Assembly (NCBI RefSeq): GCF_038637725.1
Contig: NZ_CP152052.1
Coordinates: forward strand, 1,285,501-1,349,500
Direction of reading: 5' to 3'
DNA from: Psychrobacillus sp. FSL H8-0483
Lineage (GTDB): Bacteria > Bacillota > Bacilli > Bacillales_A > Planococcaceae
DNA length: 64,000 nucleotides
Numbering within the stretch: position 1 is the first letter of the stretch; each line of letters opens with the position of its first letter. The notes beneath the pieces are model-generated. The model was not told where the DNA came from. It saw only the letters and a program-made list of their open reading frames with translations, and did not search any database. This document shows positions 25,150-34,146 of this stretch, piece after piece. The position numbers were made by a program, and so were the translations under genes.

Positions 25150-25935
25150 TCAGTTATTGCATTCTAAATTAGGTGCTGATTGGTTCAAGTATTCTTCGTA
25201 GAGTAATTTCATAGCATCTATAATCTTCTCATCGGAGGATTGATAATTAGATCGATTAGGTAAATTTTTCGCACCCAAAACGTATAATAATGGGTTATGA
25301 TTTAAATCTCCTAATATACCAATATCAATTACAACATTATCTAAGCCACCAGACATATGATTTAAAAAATGAGTAGGTATTCCATCTATATCGCCTCTTT
25401 GTCTAACCAATCCATTTATTATTGGAGCCCATAAATCAGGACTTAATCGATATCCTTCAAAGATCAATAGCAGTAATTCGAACACTTGACTTAAGTTACC
25501 ACTGTTTTCTAAATTACGTGGATTTTGAGTAATATTTATATTTTGAAAGTAAGCCTTAATTTTATTATTTACTTTTTCCCATCCTCCACACTTTTGCACT
25601 ATACTATTTGCCACTAAACTATCATGACAGGCAATCATAACTTCTACAGCCTCTCGTAGTGATAGCGTACTCCTTTGTTGAAAGTGAGGATATAATTCTT
25701 TGCTATCTTCATTTGGATTAAAGTTAACATCTTCTACAATGTCATTCCATGTATATAATTTATCTTCTACACATTTAGCAATGCTAAACCCAACCGCTAC
25801 TTTTGCTGCTGAAGCAAGTGGGAATGACATTTCACAATTATACTCAGAAACTATTTTTTGCTTTTCACTGGAATAAATTATGATCCCAATGGTTCCAGAC
25901 TCTATTTCCTTTAATTTTTCAATTACGTTCTGCAT
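25150..25935 (-). CDS. Serine hydrolase of the class A beta-lactamase fold, no signal peptide
   Basis: 261 residues. SxxK motif FPLASAAKVAVGFSI (Ser about 42), an SxN-like IACHDSLVANSIV (Ser/Asn pair), and a possible third motif MSGGLDNV replacing KTG. This matches the beta-lactamase2 family (class A-like). There is no signal peptide or lipobox: the protein starts MQNVIEKLKEIESGTIG, so it should be cytoplasmic, and penicillin resistance is not supported. May hydrolyse a cytosolic amide or ester. Single gene with a GGGAGG-type site upstream. Confidence 0.75.
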   Translation of the reverse strand: MQNVIEKLKEIESGTIGIIIYSSEKQKIVSEYNCEMSFPLASAAKVAVGFSIAKCVEDKLYTWNDIVEDVNFNPNEDSKELYPHFQQRSTLSLREAVEVMIACHDSLVANSIVQKCGGWEKVNNKIKAYFQNINITQNPRNLENSGNLSQVFELLLLIFEGYRLSPDLWAPIINGLVRQRGDIDGIPTHFLNHMSGGLDNVVIDIGILGDLNHNPLLYVLGAKNLPNRSNYQSSDEKIIDAMKLLYEEYLNQSAPNLECNN

Positions 25936-26138
25936 TTTAAACCTCCCAATTTACTTTTTTGTATTTAATAGTAAATTCTGATATTTCAAGATTACCATAC
26001 GAAGAGCGGAAGATGTTGAGATTTATATTATTTTAAAGGTTTACCACTAGAAATAAAGTAATTGAATGGATCTTATTTTTGAAGGGATAAACAGGAGTAA
26101 TATAGAATTAATAGAAGCTAAGAAGTTTTGGTAATTTG

Positions 26139-26285
26139 ATGAGAACGATCGGTATCTCAGAGCTAAAAAATAGAATAGATGATGTTACTATAATAGCAAT
26201 GGAAGGTGTTACGCACATGCTACAGTGGGATGAAACGGGTCGAACAGCTTATGAAATGAAGAAATGGATAAAGCATAAAGAATAG
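26139..26285 (+). pseudogene. Short frame, possible C-terminal fragment of an alpha/beta hydrolase
   Basis: 48 codons; the segment VTIIAMEGVTHMLQWDETGRT resembles the end of alpha/beta hydrolases, where the His of G-x-T-H is catalytic. No nucleophile elbow is present and there is no ribosome site. Could be a chance frame. Confidence 0.3.
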
Positions 26286-26357
26286 CGAAATGTACAAGGT
26301 TCATAGTCTTTATGGAGTAGCAAAATATATTCAAATACCTATGAAGGAGATCGAATT

Positions 26358-27296
26358 ATGACAAAAACTACTTTTGCATTAATTGGAACAGGGATTGTTG
26401 GGGAGCGTATCATTAATCAAATTTTGGCTCATCCTAACTGCGAAATTGTGTCTGTTTTCGATGAAAATAAAACAAGGCTTATGGAAATTTCGACAAAATA
26501 TTAACTTCCGGTTGCTGGGACGTTAGAAGAGCTCTTGGAATCAAAACCAAATTGGGTGTATATCGGAACTCCTCCTGTAAGTCATGCTCCTCTGGCAGAA
26601 CAAATAGCTGCACATGGCTTAAATATACTTTCAGAAAAGCCACTAGCACATGATACGCAAGATGGCATGATAATGGTAAGAGCAGCAACTGAAGCAAATG
26701 TTCAAACAGCAATGCATTTTCCGTTAATGTATAGTCCAGTTGTACATAGACTTCAACATGCAATACAAACAGCTTCACTCGGAGACGTTGTTCGCATTGA
26801 ATTACATACCTATTTCCCACATTGGCCAAGAAAATGGCAGCAAAATCCATGGATTGGTACAAGAGAGCAAGGTGGATTTATAAGAGAGGTATTTCCACAT
26901 TATCTGCAACTTATCTATCATCTATTCGGTCATTTTACGATTTCTTCACACGAGACAACTTATCCAGTAAATGAAAATCTATGCGAAACAGGTGTGTCAG
27001 CTTTGGCTAAAACAGAAAGTGGGATACCAATTGTTCTAAATGGTTTGTCAGGAATTGGGCAGGAAGAGTGTCTAGAATTTAAAGTGTTTGGAACAGATAA
27101 AGTGATGACGATTCGAAATTGGTCAGAGCTTTGGATAAGCGAAGTGGATCAGGTGGCTGTTCATGTAATTCCGGACAATAAGCCAATGAGTCTTATGGAT
27201 GCTTGTCATGGAGCGGTAACGGGTAAGGAGTCATTGATTGTATCGTTTGAAGAAGGCATGAAGGTGCAAGAGTGGATTGATCAGTTGTTAAAATAG
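26358..27296 (+). pseudogene. Gfo/Idh/MocA-family oxidoreductase interrupted by a stop codon
   Basis: From ATG 26358 (GAAGGAG upstream) the frame reads MTKTTFALIGTGIVGERIIN, an N-terminal NAD(P)-binding Rossmann motif, then meets TAA at 26502-26504 (codon 49). The same frame continues to 27296 with VYIGTPPVSHAPLAEQIAAH and ILSEKPLAHDTQDG, the EKP motif of the family. Total 312 codons with one stop, so a single substitution (for example CAA to TAA) explains it. Two partial products could arise but the Rossmann fold would be split. Sugar or inositol dehydrogenase-like; substrate unknown. Confidence 0.85.
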
Positions 27297-27449
27297 GGAA
27301 GAGGTTTCCTTTTTCAGATCGAACTGAGTTGTATTTCTCTAGATATTTTACTTCCATACAACGTTAGTGGATATTGTCGTAAGGTAAAAGAATATTGGTA
27401 TAACACAGAAATTTTATGGCATCCTATTGATGAATAGGAGGAGATTCAG

Positions 27450-27650
27450 TTGGCTAATTCTGAAGACAAAGAAAAGAAATTTATGGATCCATACGGGTAC
27501 GTTACTGAAAAAAGCGGAAATCCAACAGCGACAGAAGCGAAATTAAAAGGACAAAATTTTGATCCAGCAGAACCCCATCAAAGTAAGGAAAGTGCTAGCG
27601 GTTCTAACAGGAAAGACACTGCTGATGAAGGTTTCGAATATCTCGAATAA
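27450..27650 (+). CDS. Small hydrophilic protein, unknown
   Basis: 66 residues, highly charged and Pro/Asn/Ser-rich, no hydrophobic segment (MDPYGYVTEKSGNPTATEAK). A TTG start has AGGAGGAG at good distance, and a terminator follows at 27675. I do not recognise a family. Small hydrophilic proteins of this type are frequent in spore formers, and the neighbouring gene cluster is sporulation-related, but no function can be assigned. Confidence 0.6.
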   Translation: MANSEDKEKKFMDPYGYVTEKSGNPTATEAKLKGQNFDPAEPHQSKESASGSNRKDTADEGFEYLE

Positions 27651-27674
27651 ATAAAGAAACTATAAAGAAACAGT

Positions 27675-27702
27675 GAGTTCTCCAGAATAAAAAGGAGAGC
27701 TC
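27675..27702 (+). terminator. Terminator
   Basis: Stem gagttctcc/ggagagctc followed by attttctttg. Confidence 0.7.
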
Positions 27703-28257
27703 ATTTTCTTTGTAATATACCTCAAAGTTAAAATCTCTACTAAACGGACTGGAAATCCTCCATTAAGCTAAGTACTCTAAATTCATTGTTTAGTTTTTAT
27801 TACTAGATTTGCTTGGATGACTTAATTAAGGGCATCAAACAATCGATCTACAAAAACTTGTAAGTAAGTTTAAATTATAAAATATAAACCGCCTGACTTA
27901 ATCAAAATATATGATTAAAGACAGGCGGTTTTATTTAAGTAGGCAAAAAATATTGATCCGACAGATGGACAAGCTTTCCTCTGAACCTTTACCACTAGTG
28001 AAAATACCCGTTGCTTTAATCAGTAGTACTAAGATAAAAATGATAAAGATAACTGACCGCCATACCCTCCAAGAATATTCCAAACACTTGTAATGGTTGC
28101 ATAAGTAAGTTTTAGAACAGTTATTATCAGCAGTATAAACTGGTAAAGAAATGGGCAAAATATCCAAGGATTCATTTGGGCCAATTGATAAATAAAAATT
28201 GGAAATGAGTACATTCTTTAGAGTTTAGAACTCAAAAGATATAAGGAGGTGTTATTC
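27703..28257. other. Intergenic before the spoVA-type operon
   Basis: Holds a strong hairpin (27886-27931) and about 325 bases before the operon. Two overlapping minus-strand frames (27931-28214) encode hydrophobic stretches in different frames and may be a decayed small membrane-protein gene. CATTCTTTA at 28212 is a possible SigG/SigF -10 of the operon, but no good -35 was found at the right spacing. Confidence 0.4.
27886..27931. terminator. Strong hairpin, bidirectional terminator-like
   Basis: Stem aaaccgcctg(a)ctt.../...(a)caggcggttt with inner aatca/tgatt pairing, flanked by A-rich and T-rich runs. Confidence 0.7.
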
Positions 28258-28464
28258 ATGACAGTAGTTAACGATATTAAGACTGTTCTAGCAGGATTGA
28301 AGACTGCTCAAGCTAGCTTTGAAACATTTGCTTTAAGTACAGATAATCAACAAGCGAAGGCGCTTTATCAAGATGCTGCTATCAAAACCCAAGCTATTGT
28401 AGACAGTGTTGAACCACGTCTTCAAGAAATTCAACAAGAAGAACCTCAGTACAGACAGGAATAA
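28258..28464 (+). CDS. DUF1657 protein, first gene of the spoVA2mob-like operon
   Basis: 68 residues from ATG 28258 (AAGGAGG eight bases upstream). Helical DUF1657: LAGLKTAQASFETFALSTDN, then KALYQDAAIKTQAIVDSVEP. Related sequence occurs twice more in this operon: as a separate gene at 30893 and as the C-terminal domain of the gene at 31122. The order DUF1657, YhcN-like lipoprotein, spoVAC, spoVAD, spoVAEb, DUF1657, DUF421-DUF1657 is the order I know from the spoVA2mob operon described in heat-resistant Bacillus strains. Confidence 0.88.
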   Translation: MTVVNDIKTVLAGLKTAQASFETFALSTDNQQAKALYQDAAIKTQAIVDSVEPRLQEIQQEEPQYRQE

Positions 28465-28541
28465 TTAAAAAGGAGACAAAGGTTGGTTGAATTAACCAAC
28501 CTTTATTTCTAACAATAATGATAAAACACAGGGGTGAAATC

Positions 28542-29015
28542 ATGATATCCAAAATAAAAAATTTGAAAGTTGGTCTTTTAATATTAATGGTTATCGGATT
28601 ATGCACAGGTTGTAATGGAAATCAGGATCAGAATACTGATTCCAATGAGGATTTGAATGTTTCGCAGGTGAAAATAAGTAAGCCAATCAGTCAATCCGTT
28701 GCCAATCAAGCAACTGAAAATGTCAGCATGGAAGATGAAATTTCGGATGTAATGGCTGTGAATACAGATAAAGAGCTATTAGTAGCCATAAAAGTAAAAC
28801 AATTTGATCGTTTTCAATTAAAAAAAGTTGAGAAGAACATAAAATCAAATCTGGAAAAACTGTATCCTAATTATAAAATTTTAGTTTCGGCAGATCAAAA
28901 AATGTATGTTGAACTTGTCAAGCTGCAAGGAAAACTCCAAAAGAATACCTTGAGTATGAAAGATTTAGAAAAAGATATTAAAAAAATCAAAAGTCTCATG
29001 AAAGAACAATCATAG
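28542..29015 (+). CDS. YhcN/YlaJ-family sporulation lipoprotein
   Basis: 157 residues from ATG 28542 (AGGGGTG site). A lipoprotein signal with lipobox IGLCTGC precedes a charged domain (ISDVMAVNTDKELLVAIKVK ... KKVEKNIKSNLEKLYPNYKI), which matches the YhcN/YlaJ fold of spore inner-membrane lipoproteins. Second gene of the spoVA2mob-like operon. Expected to sit on the outer face of the spore inner membrane. Confidence 0.85.
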   Translation: MISKIKNLKVGLLILMVIGLCTGCNGNQDQNTDSNEDLNVSQVKISKPISQSVANQATENVSMEDEISDVMAVNTDKELLVAIKVKQFDRFQLKKVEKNIKSNLEKLYPNYKILVSADQKMYVELVKLQGKLQKNTLSMKDLEKDIKKIKSLMKEQS

Positions 29016-29034
29016 AGAAAGAGAGGCTTGCTAA

Positions 29035-29514
29035 ATGTCGAATAATAAAAAGAAACAATTAACACCAGTGCAACAGGAATACCAAGAACTTCAAAAAAAA
29101 CACGAAACAAAAAGACCAGTAGTTAAAAATTGCATAAAAGCTTTTTTAGTCGGTGGTCTTATCTGTCTAATCGGTCAGCTAATTTCAACATTTTATATTT
29201 ATTATTTTGATTTTACAGATCAAACGGTAGGTAATCCAACGGTGGGAACTTTAGTTTTTATTGCAATGCTTCTTACGGGATTTGGTGTTTATGATAGAAT
29301 CGCCCAATTTGGAGGGGCGGGGACTGCTGTTCCAGTTACTGGATTTGGAAATGCTATTATATCTGCCGCAATTGAACACAGAACAGAAGGATTTGTGTTA
29401 GGGGTAGGTGGTAACATGTTTAAACTTGCCGGTTCCGTGATTTTATTTGGCGTATTTTCCGCATTTATCATATCTTTGATCAAAACAATTTTTATACAGT
29501 GGGGTGGTTTGTAA
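29035..29514 (+). CDS. spoVAC: Stage V sporulation protein AC
   Basis: 159 residues with a charged start (KKKQLTPVQQEYQELQKKHE) and four to five membrane helices; VTGFGNAIISAAIEHRTEGF is the SpoVAC/SpoVAE family signature. SpoVAC forms a mechanosensitive channel that releases dipicolinic acid during germination and loads it in sporulation. The stop codon overlaps the start of spoVAD (TAATG). It belongs to the mobile-type operon, so a second chromosomal spoVA operon should exist elsewhere. Confidence 0.93.
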   Translation: MSNNKKKQLTPVQQEYQELQKKHETKRPVVKNCIKAFLVGGLICLIGQLISTFYIYYFDFTDQTVGNPTVGTLVFIAMLLTGFGVYDRIAQFGGAGTAVPVTGFGNAIISAAIEHRTEGFVLGVGGNMFKLAGSVILFGVFSAFIISLIKTIFIQWGGL

Positions 29515-30527
29515 TGTTAGCAGGTCATCGTACTTGGATTTTTGATCAAAAACCTGTGATTATATCCACTGGAACAGTTGGAGGGCCATTTGAAGCAGAT
29601 GGAGCTATAGCAGATGATTTTGATCTCCTGCATTCCGATTTATGGCTCGCGCAAGATTCCTATGAAAAAGCACATAAAATTCTTTTTGAGGAAGCTTGTC
29701 AAAAAGCACTCGAAAAAGGAGAAATCCAAAAGGAACAAGTTCAATTTCTTCTAGCAGGTGACCTGATTAACCAGATTACCCCTACAAGTTTCGCAAGTCG
29801 AACCATTGGAGCTCCCTATTTCGGTTTGTTTGGTGCCTGTTCAACATCTATGGAAGGATTGGCTCTAGGGGCCTATATTATTAACACAAATGGGGCCAAA
29901 TATTTATTAACAGGAGCTTCAAGCCATAACACTGCCGTTGAAAAACAGTTTCGCTATCCAACTGAATATGGTGGACAAAAACCACCGACTGCACAATGGA
30001 CAGTGACAGGTGCTGGTGCGGCTTTGTTAAGTAAAACCGGAGAAGGACCACGTGTAACTTCTGCCACGATAGGTCGCGTCATTGATATGGGGTTAACTGA
30101 TCCTTTTAATATGGGAGGGGCTATGGCACCAGCTGCGGTTGATACCATCGAGGCGCATTTAAAGGAACGAAACGTTGATCCCTCTTATTACGATTTAATT
30201 GTAACAGGTGACCTCGGCAAAATAGGACATGAAGCTTCATTGGATATATTCAAAAAGCATGGAATCCCTATCACGGAAGAACAATACCAAGATTGTGGAC
30301 TCATGATTTATCGGGAAGGACAACCGGTATTAGCAGGAGCTAGCGGTGCGGGGTGCTCAGCAACGGTAGTATATGGTCATTTATTAAATCGTATGAAAAA
30401 AGGTGAATTTAAGAGAATGTTAGTAGTAGCTACGGGAGCTTTATTATCACCCCTAACTTTCCAGCAACAAGAAACAATTCCTTGTATTGCACATGCGGTA
30501 TCGATTGAATACGGGGGTGAAGAATAG
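29514..30527 (+). CDS. spoVAD: Stage V sporulation protein AD
   Basis: 337 residues from the ATG overlapping the spoVAC stop, with GGGGTGG seven bases upstream. Thiolase-like fold: [40 protein letters not shown] and [14 protein letters not shown] are family text. SpoVAD binds dipicolinic acid on the spore inner membrane. Normal family length. Translationally coupled with spoVAC and followed by spoVAEb after two bases. Confidence 0.94.
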   Translation: MLAGHRTWIFDQKPVIISTGTVGGPFEADGAIADDFDLLHSDLWLAQDSYEKAHKILFEEACQKALEKGEIQKEQVQFLLAGDLINQITPTSFASRTIGAPYFGLFGACSTSMEGLALGAYIINTNGAKYLLTGASSHNTAVEKQFRYPTEYGGQKPPTAQWTVTGAGAALLSKTGEGPRVTSATIGRVIDMGLTDPFNMGGAMAPAAVDTIEAHLKERNVDPSYYDLIVTGDLGKIGHEASLDIFKKHGIPITEEQYQDCGLMIYREGQPVLAGASGAGCSATVVYGHLLNRMKKGEFKRMLVVATGALLSPLTFQQQETIPCIAHAVSIEYGGEE

Positions 30528-30529
30528 AT

Positions 30530-30880
30530 ATGATCTTTTTTTGGGCTTTTGTTGTTGGTGGCTTGATTTGTGTAATTGGTCAAATTATGTTTGATGTGTT
30601 TAAACTTACACCAGCACATACGTTAAGTACCCTTGTAGTAGTTGGTGCCATTTTAGATGGGGTAGGTTTATATGAACCATTGATTGATTTTGCTGGTGCA
30701 GGAGCTACAGTGCCTATTACAAGCTTTGGTAATTCACTGGTACATGGGGCGATGGCAGAAGCTGATAAACACGGCTTAGTTGGTATCCTTACAGGGATGT
30801 TCGAAGTAACAAGTTCGGGTATTTCATCTGCCATTGTTTTTGGCATGATAGGTGCTTTGATATTCAAACCTAAGGGATGA
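30530..30880 (+). CDS. spoVAEb: Stage V sporulation protein AEb
   Basis: 116 residues, three to four membrane helices; [20 protein letters not shown] and [20 protein letters not shown] are the SpoVAEb signature, homologous to SpoVAC. Partner of the DPA channel. Begins two bases after spoVAD. No spoVAA, AB, AEa or AF is present, as expected for spoVA2mob operons. Confidence 0.93.
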   Translation: MIFFWAFVVGGLICVIGQIMFDVFKLTPAHTLSTLVVVGAILDGVGLYEPLIDFAGAGATVPITSFGNSLVHGAMAEADKHGLVGILTGMFEVTSSGISSAIVFGMIGALIFKPKG

Positions 30881-30892
30881 GGAGGATGGAAG

Positions 30893-31099
30893 ATGACGGT
30901 AGTTTCGGATGTCAAACAATGTCTAGCTAGTCTCAAAGGAGTAGAAGGTAGCCTATCCAATTTAGCAGAACGGACACAAGATAATGAATCTAAACAAATC
31001 CTACATGAAACAATGATGGTAGTGAGCGAAATAGTAGCAGATTTGAAAAAAAGGGTTGGAGAATTGGAAAATGAAGAATATCAATATAAAGGATATTAA
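30893..31099 (+). CDS. DUF1657 protein, second copy
   Basis: 68 residues, helical, resembling the 28258 product (LASLKGVEGSLSNLAERTQD). AGGAGG site directly upstream. Sixth gene of the spoVA2mob-like operon; role unknown. Confidence 0.85.
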   Translation: MTVVSDVKQCLASLKGVEGSLSNLAERTQDNESKQILHETMMVVSEIVADLKKRVGELENEEYQYKGY

Positions 31100-31121
31100 G
31101 TAAAAAGGAGGTCTTTTAATC

Positions 31122-31982
31122 ATGCCTGAATGGCTAGATGTCGTGGTTCGATCAGTATTGTTTGTCACTTTTCTTTTTTTCGTTACCAAGGCACTAGGTA
31201 AAAAACAAATAGCTCAACTTTCTCTCTTTGAATATATAACCGGAATAACCATTGGAAGCATAGCAGGAGAAAGTATTATGGGATTAGATGGAGACATATA
31301 TTTAGGGTTGTTAGGGATTGGAATAGTTGCATTTATCCCATTTTTAGGTGGTCTCATTTCTTTGAAAAGTAAAAATTTTCGCGATTTTACAGAAGGCAAG
31401 GGGACTATATTCATCAAAGACGGAAAAGTTATGGAAGATAATTTGAAGAAGGAAAGATATACAGTGGACGAAATGTTAGCATTACTTCGAGATAAGGATG
31501 TCTTTCAGGTGTCTGATGTGGAATATGCGGTTTTAGAAGCAACAGGTAATTTATCTGTCATGCTGAAAAAAGAAAATCAACCTTTAACACCAAAGGATTT
31601 AAACATGAAAGTAGCTTCAATAAAGGAGCCTCAGACTGTCATTATGGATGGCAAGATTTTAGATGAGCCTCTTTCAACCATAGGGTATAGTCGAGGATGG
31701 TTAAAGACAGAAATAGAAAAACTAGGGGTTACAATTGAAAACGTATTTATTGGACAAGTAAACTCTTATGGGGAATTAACGGTTGATGTTTTTGATGATA
31801 AGCTTCAAGTTCCATCTCCGCAGGAAAGGCCATTAATGCTTTCGACGATGAAAAAATGCCAAGCGGACTTAGAATTATTTGCTCTTGCAACTGAAAATAA
31901 AGATGCTAAGCAACTATATGCAAAAAATAGTGAAAAACTACAAAATGCTATTGATAAAGTTACCCATATATTAAAAAGTTAA
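31122..31982 (+). CDS. DUF421 (YetF-type) membrane protein with C-terminal DUF1657 domain ('2Duf')
   Basis: 286 residues. Residues 1-80: three membrane helices with LFEYITGITIGSIAGESIM. Residues 80-220: DUF421 soluble part (GKGTIFIKDGKVMEDNLKKE, GQVNSYGELTVDVFDD). Residues about 235-285: a DUF1657-like helical domain (MKKCQADLELFALATENKDA). This DUF421-DUF1657 fusion is the last gene of spoVA2mob operons and, from published work as I recall it, is the main factor tightening the spore inner membrane and raising wet-heat resistance. It is followed by no gene of the same operon. Confidence 0.88.
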   Translation: MPEWLDVVVRSVLFVTFLFFVTKALGKKQIAQLSLFEYITGITIGSIAGESIMGLDGDIYLGLLGIGIVAFIPFLGGLISLKSKNFRDFTEGKGTIFIKDGKVMEDNLKKERYTVDEMLALLRDKDVFQVSDVEYAVLEATGNLSVMLKKENQPLTPKDLNMKVASIKEPQTVIMDGKILDEPLSTIGYSRGWLKTEIEKLGVTIENVFIGQVNSYGELTVDVFDDKLQVPSPQERPLMLSTMKKCQADLELFALATENKDAKQLYAKNSEKLQNAIDKVTHILKS

Positions 31983-32211
31983 TTGTATCGGATAATGTCA
32001 CTCCTTGTTTAGTAATTCCTACTCACAACCTATTCTATATGTATTAGTTGTAATTAATGGTGAGACACTATCCAAAAAAGCAACGCTTCATTCATTAAAA
32101 ACCTTGAGTTTTGAAATGCTTTGTACCCAAATTTACAGTTTATATAAATGCAAAATAGCAGCCGAAATTGTATCTCCAGCTGCTTACTTTATGAGATGAA
32201 TCTCTCACATT
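31983..32211. other. Intergenic, convergent ends
   Basis: 229 bases with a weak hairpin (agcagc.../...gctgct at 32158-32187). A 64-codon frame at 32005-32199 overlaps it and has no family resemblance, so no gene is called. Confidence 0.4.
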
Positions 32212-32565
32212 TTAAATAATAGGATTCTCCACAGTTACAACATCTCTTTCAGAAATATAGGGTGATTTAACAAAAAGGGCCTTAAAATTACTATCTGATG
32301 TGTTTATCAAATAGTGTGTATCTTTTGGCGCGCACTGTATCATATCTCCAGGTTTTACTTTTACTCTTTCATTATTAATATAGAAGTCAATTTCGCCTTC
32401 CAGAATATAAAAGATTTCTTCACAGGTAGTATGGTAGTGATTTTGGAAGTCTTGCCCAGGCTTTAAAACGACGATTCCAATATCTACGTTAGGGCCTCTA
32501 GTTAGATATTTCGGACCATGGTCTTTAAAACGATATTCAAAATCGTTTTCATGCACTTTTTTCAT
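32212..32565 (-). CDS. Cupin-domain protein in the AI-2 gene cluster
   Basis: 117 residues, single cupin barrel: motif 1 GQDFQNHYHTTCEEIFYILEG (His, His, Glu), motif 2 PGDMIQCAPKDTHYLINTS (His). I choose the ATG at 32565 with AGAGGA upstream; the GTG at 32574 is too close to that site. It follows lsrK by 15 bases in the same operon. Small metal cupins often act as isomerases or sugar-binding enzymes; in the absence of lsrG here it could process phospho-AI-2. That role is inferred from position only. Confidence 0.85.
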   Translation of the reverse strand: MKKVHENDFEYRFKDHGPKYLTRGPNVDIGIVVLKPGQDFQNHYHTTCEEIFYILEGEIDFYINNERVKVKPGDMIQCAPKDTHYLINTSDSNFKALFVKSPYISERDVVTVENPII

Positions 32566-32580
32566 TGAAAACACTTCCTC

Positions 32581-34146
32581 TCAAATAGTTATACCTGGAG
32601 CTTTCCACATATGCTCGGTTATTTTTCTATCTGCCAATTTTAACTGCTCGATATACACGCTACGCCAAGTTTTGTAAAGTTCCTGATATATTTGGTGGTG
32701 TTCCATATTTGGTTCATATTTCTTTTCAAATTTGACAACCTTTCGAACTACATCAGAAATGTTATCAAATATACATGCGCCCACACCGGCATATAATGCT
32801 GTTCCAAGAGCAGCTGCTTCCTTGATTTCTGGAACTTTCACGGGCACGCCTAACATATCTGCGAGAATTTGAGACCATAACTTGCTATTAGATGCTCCAC
32901 CTGCAAAAATGATTTCTTTTGGATAATGCCCGGTCACTTCTTCAATAATTTTCAAATTCCCTAAAGTCACCATCGCTGCATTTTCCTGCAGTGATCTAAA
33001 TAGCACATGTTTACCAGACTTTTCAGGATCCAAACTTAAATTGATAAACGAAGGAGCTGCGTGTCTCCATGAAATAAAATTCATTATATCCGAAAAAATT
33101 GGAATAACTCCATATGATCCAACAGGTACATTCTTCGTTTTTTCGTCCATTACTTCATAAAAATTTTTCCCTATTTTTGTTGCTTCCTCTACTTCTTTGT
33201 CACAGAAACTATCCCTAAACCATTTGATAACAATGCCAGGAAAAAAAGCAATTGTTTCTATTTGCCACAAGTCTTGAATCGCATGACAATTAATTCGGAT
33301 TCGACAGTTTGGATCCACAATCGGCTTATCGATATTTAATTCTTGTTGCCAAAAGGATCCTCCAGAAACAATAGCTTGCCCTTTTTCAATTGCTCCTACG
33401 CCAACTGATGCTAATTGAGCGTCTCCGCCCCCAGCTACAACGAGCGTTTCTTCGCTCAATCCTGTTAACTCTGCTACCTCCAGATTAATGTGACCGATAA
33501 CTGTTCCTGCTTCATTCACACTAGTGAAAATCTCTTTATCTATGTCGTATAATTCCGTTATTTCCTCAGACCAATTTCTTCGTGTTAAATCGAACAATCC
33601 AGTTGTACAACCATTGGAAGGATCAGCCTGCAGTACTCCGGACAATTTATACAAAATCCAATCATTAAGCATCGTAATCGCAGAGACTTTCTCGTATATT
33701 TCTGGCTGATGATTTTTCAACCACATTAATCTTGGAACCGCGCCTAAAGCAAAAGTCTGGCCGGATAATTTGTAATTAATAGTCTCCAGATCGCTATTTT
33801 GACGTTTAAGTGCTTCGACTTCTCCACCCGCACGCGCATCTACATTCGCACACGCCCATATTTCGCAACCCTTTTCATCATAAAGTACAAATCCTTCTCG
33901 CATACTTGTTGCACTAACTGCTTTTATCGATTTTGGATTGATCTCTGCTTTTGTTAATACTTCTTTTATACACAGAATGATTAAATTCCAGTTATTAATG
34001 TAGTCAAAATTCATGGAACCTGGATAATTCGAGTCGGGAAGATGTGTCCATTCTTGTTGCGAGACACAAACTTGCTCGCCATTTTCATTAAATAAAACAG
34101 CTCTAATACTACCGGTCCCTGCGTCAAATGCTAGAAGAAAATTCAT
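32581..34146 (-). CDS. lsrK: Autoinducer-2 kinase (LsrK), FGGY family
   Basis: 521 residues from the ATG at 34146, nine bases after AGGAGG. FGGY kinase with sequence closely matching E. coli LsrK as I remember it: FDAGTGSIRAVLFNENG, SATSMREGFVLYDEKG, IWACANVDARA, the substrate region WHHAAPSF-like SWRHAAPSFINLSLDPEKS, and the ATP loop IIFAGGASNSKLWSQILADM. It phosphorylates imported AI-2 (DPD) to phospho-DPD. It is divergent from lsrACDB and followed by the cupin gene. Confidence 0.92.
   Translation of the reverse strand: MNFLLAFDAGTGSIRAVLFNENGEQVCVSQQEWTHLPDSNYPGSMNFDYINNWNLIILCIKEVLTKAEINPKSIKAVSATSMREGFVLYDEKGCEIWACANVDARAGGEVEALKRQNSDLETINYKLSGQTFALGAVPRLMWLKNHQPEIYEKVSAITMLNDWILYKLSGVLQADPSNGCTTGLFDLTRRNWSEEITELYDIDKEIFTSVNEAGTVIGHINLEVAELTGLSEETLVVAGGGDAQLASVGVGAIEKGQAIVSGGSFWQQELNIDKPIVDPNCRIRINCHAIQDLWQIETIAFFPGIVIKWFRDSFCDKEVEEATKIGKNFYEVMDEKTKNVPVGSYGVIPIFSDIMNFISWRHAAPSFINLSLDPEKSGKHVLFRSLQENAAMVTLGNLKIIEEVTGHYPKEIIFAGGASNSKLWSQILADMLGVPVKVPEIKEAAALGTALYAGVGACIFDNISDVVRKVVKFEKKYEPNMEHHQIYQELYKTWRSVYIEQLKLADRKITEHMWKAPGITI

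Noticed and set aside
27911-28214. Small overlapping frames with hydrophobic stretches on both strands
   Set aside because: Hydrophobic segments fall in different frames with no supported start; at best a decayed gene, so not called.
32005-32199. 64-codon plus-strand frame after the spoVA operon
   Set aside because: No ribosome site or recognisable domain; overlaps a weak hairpin at convergent gene ends.
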